NCBI GenBank assembly: GCA_034509425.1
Contig: JAVTVJ010001381.1
Coordinates: 124,001-188,000, forward strand
Reading direction: 5' to 3'
Length of the DNA: 64,000 bases
Source of the DNA: Eopsaltria australis
Taxonomy: Eukaryota; Chordata; Aves; Passeriformes; Petroicidae
Each line of letters begins with the position of its first letter. The stretch's first letter is position 1. The notes under the pieces were generated by a model that did not search any database, was not told the DNA's origin, and saw nothing but the letters and a program-made list of their open reading frames with translations. Made by a program: the position numbers and the translations under genes. Shown one piece after another: positions 41,352 to 50,664 of the stretch.

Positions 41352-43637
41352 TATATAAAGAAGAGGAGGAATTACAACCTCCATCAGTACCATCCCCTAT
41401 ATCGTGTCTAATTCACCCCAATACCAGGACATACTAGCTGGGTTAAATATAAATGCTTAGGTTGTGGAAAAATTGGTATTGCAGCTCACGAAAACAGCGA
41501 TCTCATTGTAGGAAGTGTCAAGTGCCAAAATCTATCCCCTATCCAGACAGAAGTAAGAAAAACTAAAATAATAACTTTACTTTGTGGATGGGAATTACTA
41601 GTGCCTGTTAAATGGGAGATACCTGAGAAACAATGGGAAACTACAATTAAGGAGTGTAAAAAAATGGTTTTCCTGGAAATTAGCAAAAAGGAAGTGACCA
41701 GGAAATAGAGGGCAAGACCGGGTTGGCCGCTGTACTGTCCACCGAGAAGATCATATACATCTGCTGTGGGTAGCAACCCCATAGGCATGGGAGGTGGGGG
41801 TATAAGCCATGCCAGACCTCTGTTGTTCCTTTTTCTGTCACTCATTCTTTTCCCTTTTGGGATGCCAGTAAAATTATGTTGCCAATGCTACCGAAGGCTT
41901 TACATGGAAAGAAACCGAGGTTCCTATTTTATTTCTCACACCCATGTCAACAGTCACTGTTATAACCCATCCAAATTAGGTACCTGTATACACAACGGGA
42001 AAAAATACTGGATTGCAGAAAACTTAGGAAAAAGTGATAATAGGCTTGGAAGTGAATGTCCAAAAGGGGAAAGATGGGTTTGTTTCACATTTGCCCTTAA
42101 GGGTAGAGTGCAGGATTTGGTTAAAGAACAATTAGTAAACAAAAAGGCAAAACCAACACAGCCATCTAACTGTATCAAAACCACTTCAGGATTGGTATAC
42201 GAAATTCAAACAATTAGAAAAGGAAATAGATATCTCGAGATCCAGGAAAAACTTGTTTGTGGAATTGGGGGAAAGAATAAGTAAGGAACTTAATGTAACC
42301 AACTGCTGGGTCTGTGGAGGGGCTTTAATGACAGAGGAATGGCCGTGGAAAGGCAGTAGCTTGGGCCCAACTGAACTCCTTAAGTGGAACCAGACAAACA
42401 TAAGGAGGGAAACCTGACCAAGAGGATGGATTTTAAGTTCAACAGTAACAGGAGAAGAATGTCGCTGGCGCACTGGGAAGAATTTTGTTAATGAAGTCGG
42501 GCATACTCCCTGTAAGAGATATAAAGTCAGTAATGGAACCTTTACGCAGTGGATCCCAGAGGCATCAACTCTGTATTTGACCCATAGAATGACAAAAGAA
42601 AAAAAATTCTAAGTATAAAAGTGAAATTAAACTTTTCCAATGTAATGATACAGGCAAGAATCCTTATTTTAGGATCCCAGATATATCCAAATTTTGGGAA
42701 AATATGGATCAACAGAAAGATGATTATTGGAAAGCACCAGATGGCTTATTTTGGATATGTGGGAAAAGAGCATATCCAAAACTCCCCTCCCGATGCAAAG
42801 GGAGTTGTACTCTGGGGATCATACAGCCAGGGTTTTTTCTTCTACCAAGGCCAGATGGAGATCAATTAGGAGTACCAGTTTATGATGACCTAAAAAGGAA
42901 AAAGAGGAATTGGATTGGAGGATCTCAAAAATGGGGAGATGAGGAATGGCCCCCTGAATGCATATTGGAAACATATGGGCCAGCCACTTGGGCACAAGAT
43001 GGGAGTTGGGGATATCGAACCCCCATTTATATGCTAAATTGTCTTATAAGACTCCGAGCAGTTGTAGAAATAATGTCAAACAAAAATTCTAAGGCAATGG
43101 AATTAATAGCAAGTCAACAAAGTCAAACAAGGAGTGCAGTATATCAAAACAGGTTGGCTTTAAACTATTTGCTAGCTGAAGAAGGGGGTGTTTGTGGAAA
43201 ATTTAATACATCAGATTGTTGTTTGAAAATAAATGACAATGGGGATGCCGTCCTGGATGTAGCCAAAGATATCAGGAAAATAACCCAAGTACCAGTCCAA
43301 AAATAGGAATCGATACTAAAAACTAGCTGATGGGATAATATATTGGGAGCGGAATGGTGGAAGAATCTAGGCTTCTTCCTTTTATGTGCTACAGCTGGGT
43401 TGATATTTCTTCCTTGCTTGATCCCGTTTTATTCGGCTAATCACCAGCATAGTCCAAAGCATGCAAGTGGTAACAATGCCTATGGACCCAAAATTGGCTA
43501 CATCTGGAACGGCACAAAAAAGATGTTAAAGAAACCAAATGGTACAGAAGACGCCTTTGAAGAAGCAAATTTGATTTATGAAAGAAATTAACAAAGAAAT
43601 GAAGGCTAGAATTATTGCTCAAGCCAAATGATCTATA
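41352..43637 (+). pseudogene. Class I env, broken
   Basis: The surface part is open at 41787-42284 with a signal-peptide-like start (LLFLFLSLILFPFG) after ATG at 41787, and many cysteines. Frame changes and stops follow between 42285 and 42700. The next open part (42704-43306) holds the transmembrane ectodomain with YQNRLALNYLLAEEGGVC and a disulfide motif in which seven residues lie between the first Cys and the CC pair. A stop near 43304 separates it from the anchor (WWKNLGFFLLCATAGLIF, about 43355-43420). No complete Env can be made. Confidence 0.75.
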
Positions 43638-43656
43638 AAAAAAGAAGAGGGGGGAT
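43638..43656 (+). other. Polypurine tract of class I provirus
   Basis: AAAAAAGAAGAGGGGGGA directly before the 3' LTR; primes plus-strand DNA synthesis. Confidence 0.8.
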
Positions 43657-44269
43657 TGTGATAAATACATATTATAGTATTGGCTTTTCGCAAGTGTCAA
43701 AATGAATACTATGTGTATAATGTTAATCCTTATAGAAGTAGCTTTTGTTATAGATATATAATGATTACTAAATGCTTTTTTCTTTGTTCTAACTTAGATA
43801 TAGTTGAGAAATAACTAATATAGCTGTGTTAAAATGTACCTAACTTACAATAAACCACCTGCTTAGCTGGATGAACACGGGTATGACAGGCACCTGCCAC
43901 AGGATATCTCTATCAACAACAACCATCTGTTTGAAACTGATGGATGAAGGAAGATACTGAACTCTCCAAAAGGACCACGCATGCTCTAAAAAGGCGGACC
44001 CAAGGAGGAGCCATGCTAACTAGTTCTTGGAACATGTAAAATAGTTTAGGGGAAAGTCTGAATATGCATAATTGTCTATGAATATGCAATAGGCTGATGC
44101 AATAAGAGAAATATACAAAGAGAATCTCTCACCATAACAGGTGTGCTTTTAGCTCAGTGCCAAGGGTACCCAGCATCCTGGGCATTGTAACCTTTTGCTC
44201 TATCTTGTCCCTTATTGTCTTTTATTAAACCTTTAAATTTTAACAGGAGAGTGGACCTCATTTTTCACA
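43657..44269 (+). repeat. 3' LTR of class I provirus
   Basis: 613 bp, the same length as the 5' LTR. Differences by eye include clusters near 44055-44060 and 44110-44160. Confidence 0.85.
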
Positions 44270-45104
44270 TTAAACACATAGTAAAATGAATCAAGGTCAC
44301 CTCTGGCAAATATTGCTAAGCACCCAGCGCTGCTTTTGCCTTTGCTCTACTAATAAATGTTCAATATTATTCTACTAAAATTTTAGCTCGTGAACTCGTT
44401 TTTCGTATTCATGTCCTTCTATGGGGTGATCACGTGCTGTTCACCTGTCAGCTTCCAGCAGGCTCCTCTCCTGTAGGGGTCTGCCACGTGATGCCTCCTC
44501 CCCCCAATGTCAGGCGGAAACAAACCTCTCTGTGCCACCATGTGCTTCTTTGTGCTGCCATGTGCTTCTGCAGGTGCGTCCCACAGCCCGCAGCTCAACT
44601 CCATCCCATCTCTTCCCACAGGGCAGCCCCTTCCTTTTCCAAGTGGGTTGTTCAACTGGCTGTGCAGCTGGTATCTCTGACTGGGGATACTGCTGCTTTC
44701 TGTGGGTTTTGCCTGTTTCTTTTTGGGTTTTTTTTGCTTCGACACTGTGACTGGGCTTGCCAGCTTGCTTTTGCTGCTGCTCTGCTGGTGGGAAGCCTAG
44801 AGCAAGTGAATGCTGCGCCATCACCTGGTAACACCCTCGTTTCCCACCAGGGGCTGCCCCCCTCCACAAAGCCCAGACCGGAAGGACCAGCCAGCACCGG
44901 TGAGAAATCCCAGGGAGCCTTTTTCCTGACATGTTTGGGAGCCGGGCTGCTGCTGCCCAGCCCCTGCAGTGCCTCTGCTACTGCTCCAGGGTTTTCTGCT
45001 ATACTGTAGCCTTTCACCCCCTGCCGGCTGGGAGGTCCTGCGGTTCCAACTACAGCTGCAGAGTTTCTGCTGCCTCTGGCTTGCCACCCTAGGTGAGCTC
45101 TCCC
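44270..45104. other. Unassigned sequence, possibly old LTR
   Basis: AATAAA at about 44351 in AT-rich sequence, then GC-rich sequence with small open frames and no family features. It may form, with 45591-46100, an old LTR split by the solo LTR at 45105. Confidence 0.35.
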
Positions 45105-45586
45105 TGATAGCATAGGGGTGAAAATGATTTTGGGTTTGTAGTATCTTTAGGTTGTGAGGACAATAGGCCTCATAGGCCTTAAGGTAGGCCTTAGGTGTTG
45201 TCTTTGTTAGGTTAAAGTGTAGTTATGGGAACTGTCGTACTTGTGTGCTTTTTTGTAACGATTGCTTATGACGAGATTAATGAGATGATTGCTTAGAGGG
45301 TAGTAGGAAAGGGGGGCTGAAACTTATGTTTGGGTAAAAGCAATATATGCAATAGCAACAGTATCGAAGCTAAAACTCATGCTTGAGTGAAGACAATGTA
45401 TCCAAGAGAGTAGTGTTGAATTAATGGTTAACTGATGATCATAGGCTGGTTGTAGTATAAATGTCACCATTTTTTGGACCCAAGGCGGAGCCTGATTTGA
45501 GGTCCAACACGACCCCTGGCTCCCAGGGCCCTTCATTAAAGCACCCATATAATCATTCCGTGATTATGTGTTTTCCTACGCTAACA
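45105..45586 (+). repeat. Solo LTR, family E copy 1
   Basis: 482 bp, TGATAGCATAGG to CTACGCTAACA. Perfect 4-bp duplication TCCC (45101-45104 and 45587-45590), as expected of class I. TATAAA at 45456-45461 and ATTAAA at 45535-45540. A second copy is at 58664-59173 on the minus strand. Confidence 0.8.
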
Positions 45587-45590
45587 TCCC

Positions 45591-46748
45591 TGCCATTCCA
45601 GCTTGCTGCTTCCCAGGTTTCCTGCTACAGCTCCTTTTGCTATCCAGAGGGGGCAACAGCATCAGATCCCCCTGTAAGTTTTTAAAGGAAGCCCCTTCTC
45701 CGTCCCGTTGGCTGCCCCCACCCTTGTCCATGTGAGAGAGATGGCCGAATTAGTGCCATAGCACCTTCTGCAGCCACGGGAGAATCATCACACCTGCCCT
45801 GCCTGGTTGGGGAGCCACCAGCAACCCTGCTGGCTGTGATCATAAGCACACCAAAAGGGAAAGTGCTTGCAGCCGCAAGAAGGCTGTTACTGGGTTTCGA
45901 GGGGGGGGTAAGGTTCCACAATTTCAATATCTACCATTTCTTCAATTTTTTTCTTTTTCTTCCTGTGCCTTGTGGGCACCCTTTTTTTTTTCTGTTAATA
46001 AACAGTTTGGTTTTTTTTCACTTTCACCAACTGGTATTCATTTCTCTCATTGGCAAATGGGATTACTGAAGCCCTTCTCTTTAGAGGAAATGCTCACTCC
46101 AGGGCATTTTCTCCTAAAATTTGTCTCTAAACCAAGACAACAAGAGCTTCTGTCATTAAATATTTTCATGCTATGCTGCAGTGCTTTAAAATAGCAAAAG
46201 CAGGTGAAAATCTGAACTTTAAGGCCAGGAATTTAATGTAATCAAGTAGTGAAGAAGCAATGTTAGTGAAAGAAGGTGGGACAAGAGGGAGGGGATGTTA
46301 CTACAGGGCTGTATAGCCCCCATGTTTGACCACAAGATTTAGCGAGGTGTTCATTCATCCTTGAGTCTTAGGTTTGGCAATGGCAGAGGCATCAGTGATG
46401 GACAGGTACAATCTCAAGTGTGAGTTAGCCCAGGCAGGCAGTCAGTAGCCCATCAATGGGCTGGCGACTGTCTGCTGTATGTGGGGAACCCCAAGGCAGA
46501 GGGACCAGAACCTGACACTGGGGAGTGTCCATGAATGATCACAGCAGAAAGTATCCAAGAGTGTTTCCTTGGCTCCAAACCTGAAAGTACCTGATTTCTC
46601 AGGCCAGGTGCATTATCAGCAAATAGCAGCAGCAATCACCAGACCAAATCCTGCCCAAAAGACATTCATAACTGGTGAGAAATGGAGAAGACAGTACCCA
46701 AAAAGCATCAAAGTGGGGACACACAAGGTATCAGAGAACTGGGAACTG
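45591..46748. other. Unassigned sequence before class II provirus
   Basis: The first part contains TTAATAAACAG (about 46002) in a T-rich context and may be an LTR end. From about 46200 on I see no repeat or gene; it may be unique host sequence. Confidence 0.4.
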
Positions 46749-46754
46749 ATCACA

Positions 46755-47443
46755 TGTAGGGGTAGTGGACATAGAATTAAAACTACTAAAGCCCCCTGGC
46801 CACTCCTGGTGGGTGAGCCCAGGCAACACCCCTGTCTCAGAGACTACAATGGTCTAAACCTTCGAGAAATCTCTCCCCCAAACTCCACCTAGTTAAATAT
46901 TATTCGTTTATGATATTGTCACTCCAAGTTTATATCCTCCCCAAGTTCTGGAAAATTCATCGTTCTGTTATACGTGATTTGTTGTTACCCCCTGCTCCCG
47001 CCTGTACCCCGATCCTGTTGGATGTGACTCCCCTTCCCCGCCCCAACTTCGCCCACTTGCTGTTCTGTCATTGGTTAATCTTTGCAGTTAAAAGGGCATG
47101 TCTGAGCTGGCTCGAGGCTTCTTCTGCCCCAGGAGTCAGAGAATAAATAGCTCTGTTACCGGCAGTGGAGTCGTTCCCTTTGTACCTCGTGGTCCCTCCG
47201 TGATTCCTCGGGATAACCCAGACGGCCCTCGACGTCCTGTCGCCCCGGCGGGATTTACTCCCTCACGTCTAACCACCGAAAGGTCTGGTTATTCGTGGTC
47301 AACCGGGAGAGGATAGGACAACCACCTGCAGAGAGTCTCTAGGCTTCCTGGACCAGAGAAGGAAGCCGTCCTCCGCCTGCCTGAACCCGAGGCAGCAGCG
47401 AGGACCCGAACGGCTTCGGACTGAATATTTTTTTATTTTATTA
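46755..47443 (+). repeat. 5' LTR of class II provirus
   Basis: TGTAGGGG to TTTTATTA. TTAAAAG (about 47078) is a weak TATA-like box and AATAAA is at 47142-47147, leaving an unusually long U5 of about 280 bp. The end TTATTA, and not CA, is fixed by the target duplication after the 3' copy. Confidence 0.9.
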
Positions 47444-47445
47444 AT

Positions 47446-47463
47446 TGGCGCCCAACGCCGTGA
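47446..47463 (+). other. Primer binding site, tRNA-Lys-like
   Basis: TGGCGCCCAACGCCGTGA, two bases after the LTR. The first 12 bases equal the Lys1,2 site; the rest differ. Confidence 0.6.
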
Positions 47464-47767
47464 TTCCTCGAAATCACGAGGGACGGCTTGCCATCGAACG
47501 GCAAAGACGCACGTTGTGGGCCAACCCCTGCAAATCTGCCTCTTGTTTTAGAGGGGGGATTTGTTAGGGAGGGTGGCGACCCCTCGCTCCGGGAGTGAGG
47601 GAACTGCCCTGACCGCGAGAACCCTTCGTCTCCGTTTTTGGATTTATTTCGGGTGAGGAAAATTGCAGCGCTGCGTCGAGGCTTCGTGCCTAAAGGAATC
47701 CGGTGGAGCGGTAAGCTCAAAACATTTATATTTTTCTTTGAGGCGAAGGGAAAAAGAGTTTGAGAAG
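47464..47767 (+). other. Leader of class II provirus
   Basis: Untranslated region that should hold packaging and splice-donor signals; I could not place them with confidence. The gag frame is open upstream from 47663, but the first in-frame ATG is 47768. Confidence 0.55.
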
Positions 47768-49879
47768 ATGGGTATTCATCTCTCAAAAACGGACAGGGAA
47801 CTTTCTCGTTTGTATTATACGGTTAAGATTAAGTTAGTAGAAGCCGGAGAAAATTTTGATAAGGTTTTGTTAAAAGACTTTATTAGGTGGGTGGTCAAAT
47901 ATGTTCCCTATTCTCATCCTTCTGTTATATTACGAGTTTCTTTTTGGGATTCTGTGGGACATCGTTTAACAGAATTTGCGGAATCGGGGGATGATTCAGT
48001 TAGGAAGTTTTTTCCGTTGCAGATTTTAGTTTACAAGGTTTGGGTTAGAAACAGGGGAAGTTCGATTGTTCGGGAACCTGGGATCCCTAACCCAAATGAG
48101 CCCTTAATCACCCTCGATCCTAACTCCTCTGTTCCTAATCCCTTTGTCCCTGGTGGGGAAGCGGCGGGGGTACCTCTCTATAGCCATCGGCTACAGGGAG
48201 AAATCCGGGGTGTTCGAGACCCCGACTCTCGCAGCTCCTCTACCAACCCCTTCGGCACCGGTACCGGCCATCCCGGGGCTGACCCTACCCCTACCCGCGT
48301 CCCTAATCCCGTCTCCCAAGTTGCGCCAGTGGCGCCTTTTGTACCCGGTTGTTCTTCCCCGAGTTATCATTGTTCTATAGGAATTCAAAGTGCATCACCG
48401 CAAAATGGCCCTGAAATCATTAAAACTGCGCCACAGCAACACGGTGGCGGCGAATTTCATGCTGCACCACCACGAAATGGGGGCTGTGCCAGCTCGCCGC
48501 GATGCGGTCATCACTGTGTTGTGTGCGCATGCTCAGGTGCGGACGGCGGGAACCCCTTGCCCTCCTCCCTTTACCCCACCCCCGATCCGTCGATCGATCC
48601 TGCGTCGGTCCCTCCCCTGGCGGCCGATGATGTCACTGCGACGGGTCCCCTCCCACCTTCCCAATCCCACCCCTCGGGTCCCTCCGCCCCTACAGCTGCC
48701 GCGCGGTCCACCCCTCCCGCCGCCGCGCGGTCTGCCCACCCCCCGCCTCCACCAATCCCGCCCATTCCTAGCCCCACCCCTCCTCCGTTTTCCCACGGTC
48801 CAGATTCCGGTTCCCACGGACCTGGATCGGAAGGGGGGAGGCCGGCAGCGGCACCACTTGTGGCGCCGATCACATATAATAGAATGGGGGCCAATCCACG
48901 ATGGGATCCACTTCCCCAGTGGACAATTAAAGATATCTGTAAGGCTGGCAAAGAATTTGGCCGTGATTCTGGATATTTTAAGGGATTGGTGAATGCGACC
49001 TTTGAATCCTCAGTTCTTGTTTCAAAAGATATTAAGGTGTTAATGGCAAGTTTGTTAACGGAAAGCCAATTTGGAGTTTGGGAGCAGAAATGGAAAAGAG
49101 AAGTGCAAAAATTACGAGGCATGTACAAAACTGACCCTAACAAAGCAAATCTAACTATGGACCATCTAGTGGGAGAGGGGAATTATGTGAAACCAATAGA
49201 TCAAGCTACAAATGATCCTGAAAATGTTCTAGTGGATGTTCAAAATATAGCAAAAAGAATTTTGTTCAGCATTCCAGTCGTGATGGGTCCTATTAAAAGT
49301 TATACAGAAATTAGGCAAGGGCCTGATGAGAACTTTGGCGTGTTTGTGGACCGCCTCAGAGAAGCCATGTCTAGGACCATCACAGATCCCAAAATGTTGA
49401 AAGAAATATTACTAGAATTAGTTCGCCAGAATGCTAATGAAGACTGTAAACGTGTCATTGATTCATTACCAGTGGAACCCCCTCCCACCATAGATTTGAT
49501 TACTGAGCGTTGTTCAGAAATCAGAGCGAAATTAGAACCTGATAATAGACGACGAAAAGATCTCTTTGCAGCTGCTGTGGGCACTCGTGATAAACTGATA
49601 TGCTATAACTGTGGTAAATTAGGCCATTTTTCTCGAGAATGCAAGAACCCAAAAGCTAACAAGTCCATCCAACAAAGTAACGTTAATACTAAGACTTCTC
49701 CGAGTGTTTTATTCCAGCAACAACCACAGAATGCCATGGTACCCCAGATGACACCGCAATGGGGACCTTATCCACCCATGTTTCCATGGTGGGGGCAGCA
49801 GTACCCGGCTCCAGCGCAGACGTCGGGAAACGGGAGTGGGAGGGCGGAGCAGTGCCGCGCTCCGGAACAAACAAATTAA
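47768..49879 (+). CDS. gag: Class II Gag polyprotein
   Basis: 703 residues, no stops. ATG at 47768 gives MGIHLSKTD; Gly2 suggests myristoylation and membrane targeting. Residues 1-110 are matrix-like. About 120-365 is proline/serine-rich, with a run of HPPPPPIPPIPSPTPPPF that could hold late-domain motifs. Capsid begins near residue 367 (PITYNRMGANPRW) and includes the major homology region near 515-535 (IRQGPDENFGVFVDRLREAM). Nucleocapsid has a single CCHC knuckle, C612-C625 (CYNCGKLGHFSREC); two are usual in alpha- and betaretroviruses. The end overlaps pro. The tail is rich in P, Q and W. Confidence 0.9.
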   Translation: MGIHLSKTDRELSRLYYTVKIKLVEAGENFDKVLLKDFIRWVVKYVPYSHPSVILRVSFWDSVGHRLTEFAESGDDSVRKFFPLQILVYKVWVRNRGSSIVREPGIPNPNEPLITLDPNSSVPNPFVPGGEAAGVPLYSHRLQGEIRGVRDPDSRSSSTNPFGTGTGHPGADPTPTRVPNPVSQVAPVAPFVPGCSSPSYHCSIGIQSASPQNGPEIIKTAPQQHGGGEFHAAPPRNGGCASSPRCGHHCVVCACSGADGGNPLPSSLYPTPDPSIDPASVPPLAADDVTATGPLPPSQSHPSGPSAPTAAARSTPPAAARSAHPPPPPIPPIPSPTPPPFSHGPDSGSHGPGSEGGRPAAAPLVAPITYNRMGANPRWDPLPQWTIKDICKAGKEFGRDSGYFKGLVNATFESSVLVSKDIKVLMASLLTESQFGVWEQKWKREVQKLRGMYKTDPNKANLTMDHLVGEGNYVKPIDQATNDPENVLVDVQNIAKRILFSIPVVMGPIKSYTEIRQGPDENFGVFVDRLREAMSRTITDPKMLKEILLELVRQNANEDCKRVIDSLPVEPPPTIDLITERCSEIRAKLEPDNRRRKDLFAAAVGTRDKLICYNCGKLGHFSRECKNPKANKSIQQSNVNTKTSPSVLFQQQPQNAMVPQMTPQWGPYPPMFPWWGQQYPAPAQTSGNGSGRAEQCRAPEQTN
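49825..49864 (+). promoter_or_regulatory. Gag-pro -1 frameshift signal
   Basis: The heptamer G GGA AAC (49825-49831) is in register with the gag frame. After a 13-base spacer a hairpin can form: CGGAGC (49845-49850), 8-base loop, GCTCCG (49859-49864). pro is the -1 frame and is open across this point. GGGAAAC is a known betaretrovirus slippery sequence. Confidence 0.75.
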
Positions 49880-50619
49880 ACGCTGGCGGAGAGAAGGACT
49901 TTGCGACGCACATAGACATTCCGGACTTGACAAGAAAATTCAGGTATGACATTGTTACAAGTTTTGCACTACACTTAACATCGAATGAGTTCCAGCACAT
50001 TGCTGTGTCCATTCAGAATGCTCCAGCACACCCAATGTCTGTGTTGTTAATTGGAGACTCCAGTCGAGGTCCTCCAGGTATCTTTGTAGTGCCCGAGATA
50101 AAGACATTCTGTCCAAATAAGAACCTTAGTCTGAGCCTGTGCCCGAACATGACACCTTGGTTCCTGCCACAAGGAACTTGGATAGGGCAGGCAATTGTTT
50201 TACCCGACAGCCTTCCTAAAGACAGGTCAACCCCGTTTGTCTGCTGGACTGAGGTTGTCGGAAAGGACAAACCTATTGTCACTTGTAGATTGGACAACGG
50301 TCGTTCTACTACCATTTGCCATGGGATGCTAGACACAGGCGCGGATGTGACTGTTATATCGAAAGCAGACTGGCCATTGGCATGGGGGACCAAAGAAGCT
50401 CCACGAGGGCTGTACGGTGTGGGGGGTGAAGTAACTCCTCAAAGGAGCACTTCTGATATCTTGATTAAGGGCCCTGATGGACACATAGCATCTGTCTGTC
50501 CCTTCATTCTTCCCCTGGGCTTTAACTTGTTTGGGAGGGATGTCATGTCCCAGTGGGGGGCGACCCTAGAGATCCCTCCTGCGACACCTCCGAGAGATTT
50601 CTTGGGGGGGCCACTGTAG
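49829..50619 (+). CDS. pro: Class II pro: possible dUTPase-like part and protease
   Basis: Reached by -1 frameshift; the frame is open from before 49759 to TAG at 50617-50619. The C-terminal about 110 residues are a retroviral aspartic protease with HGMLDTGADVTVIS and the NLFGRDV end. The preceding about 110 residues lie where betaretroviruses carry dUTPase. The LPQGTWIGQAIVLP segment recalls its C-terminal strand, but the catalytic motifs are not evident, so the part may be a degenerate dUTPase. No G-patch domain follows the protease. Confidence 0.8.
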
Positions 50620-50664
50620 CACGCGCCACTCCAGCCATTAAGTGGTTGACCGACCAACCGGTCA
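50601..50664 (+). promoter_or_regulatory. Candidate pro-pol -1 frameshift region
   Basis: A run of seven Gs (50604-50610) lies in register for a G GGG GGG slip, seven bases before the pro stop. pol is the -1 frame and open here. A hairpin TGACCG/CGGTCA (50647-50664) is possible but farther away than usual; a pseudoknot was not resolved. Confidence 0.5.

Larger units (their letters stand above)
31092..44269 (+). mobile_element. Class I (gammaretrovirus-like) provirus
   Basis: Two LTRs of 613 bp each that differ at about 12 positions by my count (about 2%). Between them: PBS, leader, gag, in-frame amber, pro-pol and env, in gammaretrovirus order. Four solo LTRs are nested in it (32496-33115, 36279-36903, 37991-38614, 40915-41345), each with a 6-bp duplication. 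Stops and frame changes occur in gag, pol and env. The outer flanks (ACTGG on the left, TTAAA on the right) do not match, so either the ends were altered after insertion or the two LTRs derive from different events. Confidence 0.85.

Noticed and set aside
44434..45009. 191-codon open frame as a host gene
   Set aside because: Proline/serine-rich translation without domains, in GC-rich sequence likely to be an old LTR, with frames equally open on the other strand.
46910..47316. Two small open frames repeated at 55040-55446
   Set aside because: They lie in the two LTRs of the class II provirus and are repeated only because the LTR is.
47663..47767. Gag start upstream of 47768
   Set aside because: The upstream extension begins with TTG, not ATG, and MGIHLS at 47768 gives the expected Gly2 of a retroviral matrix.
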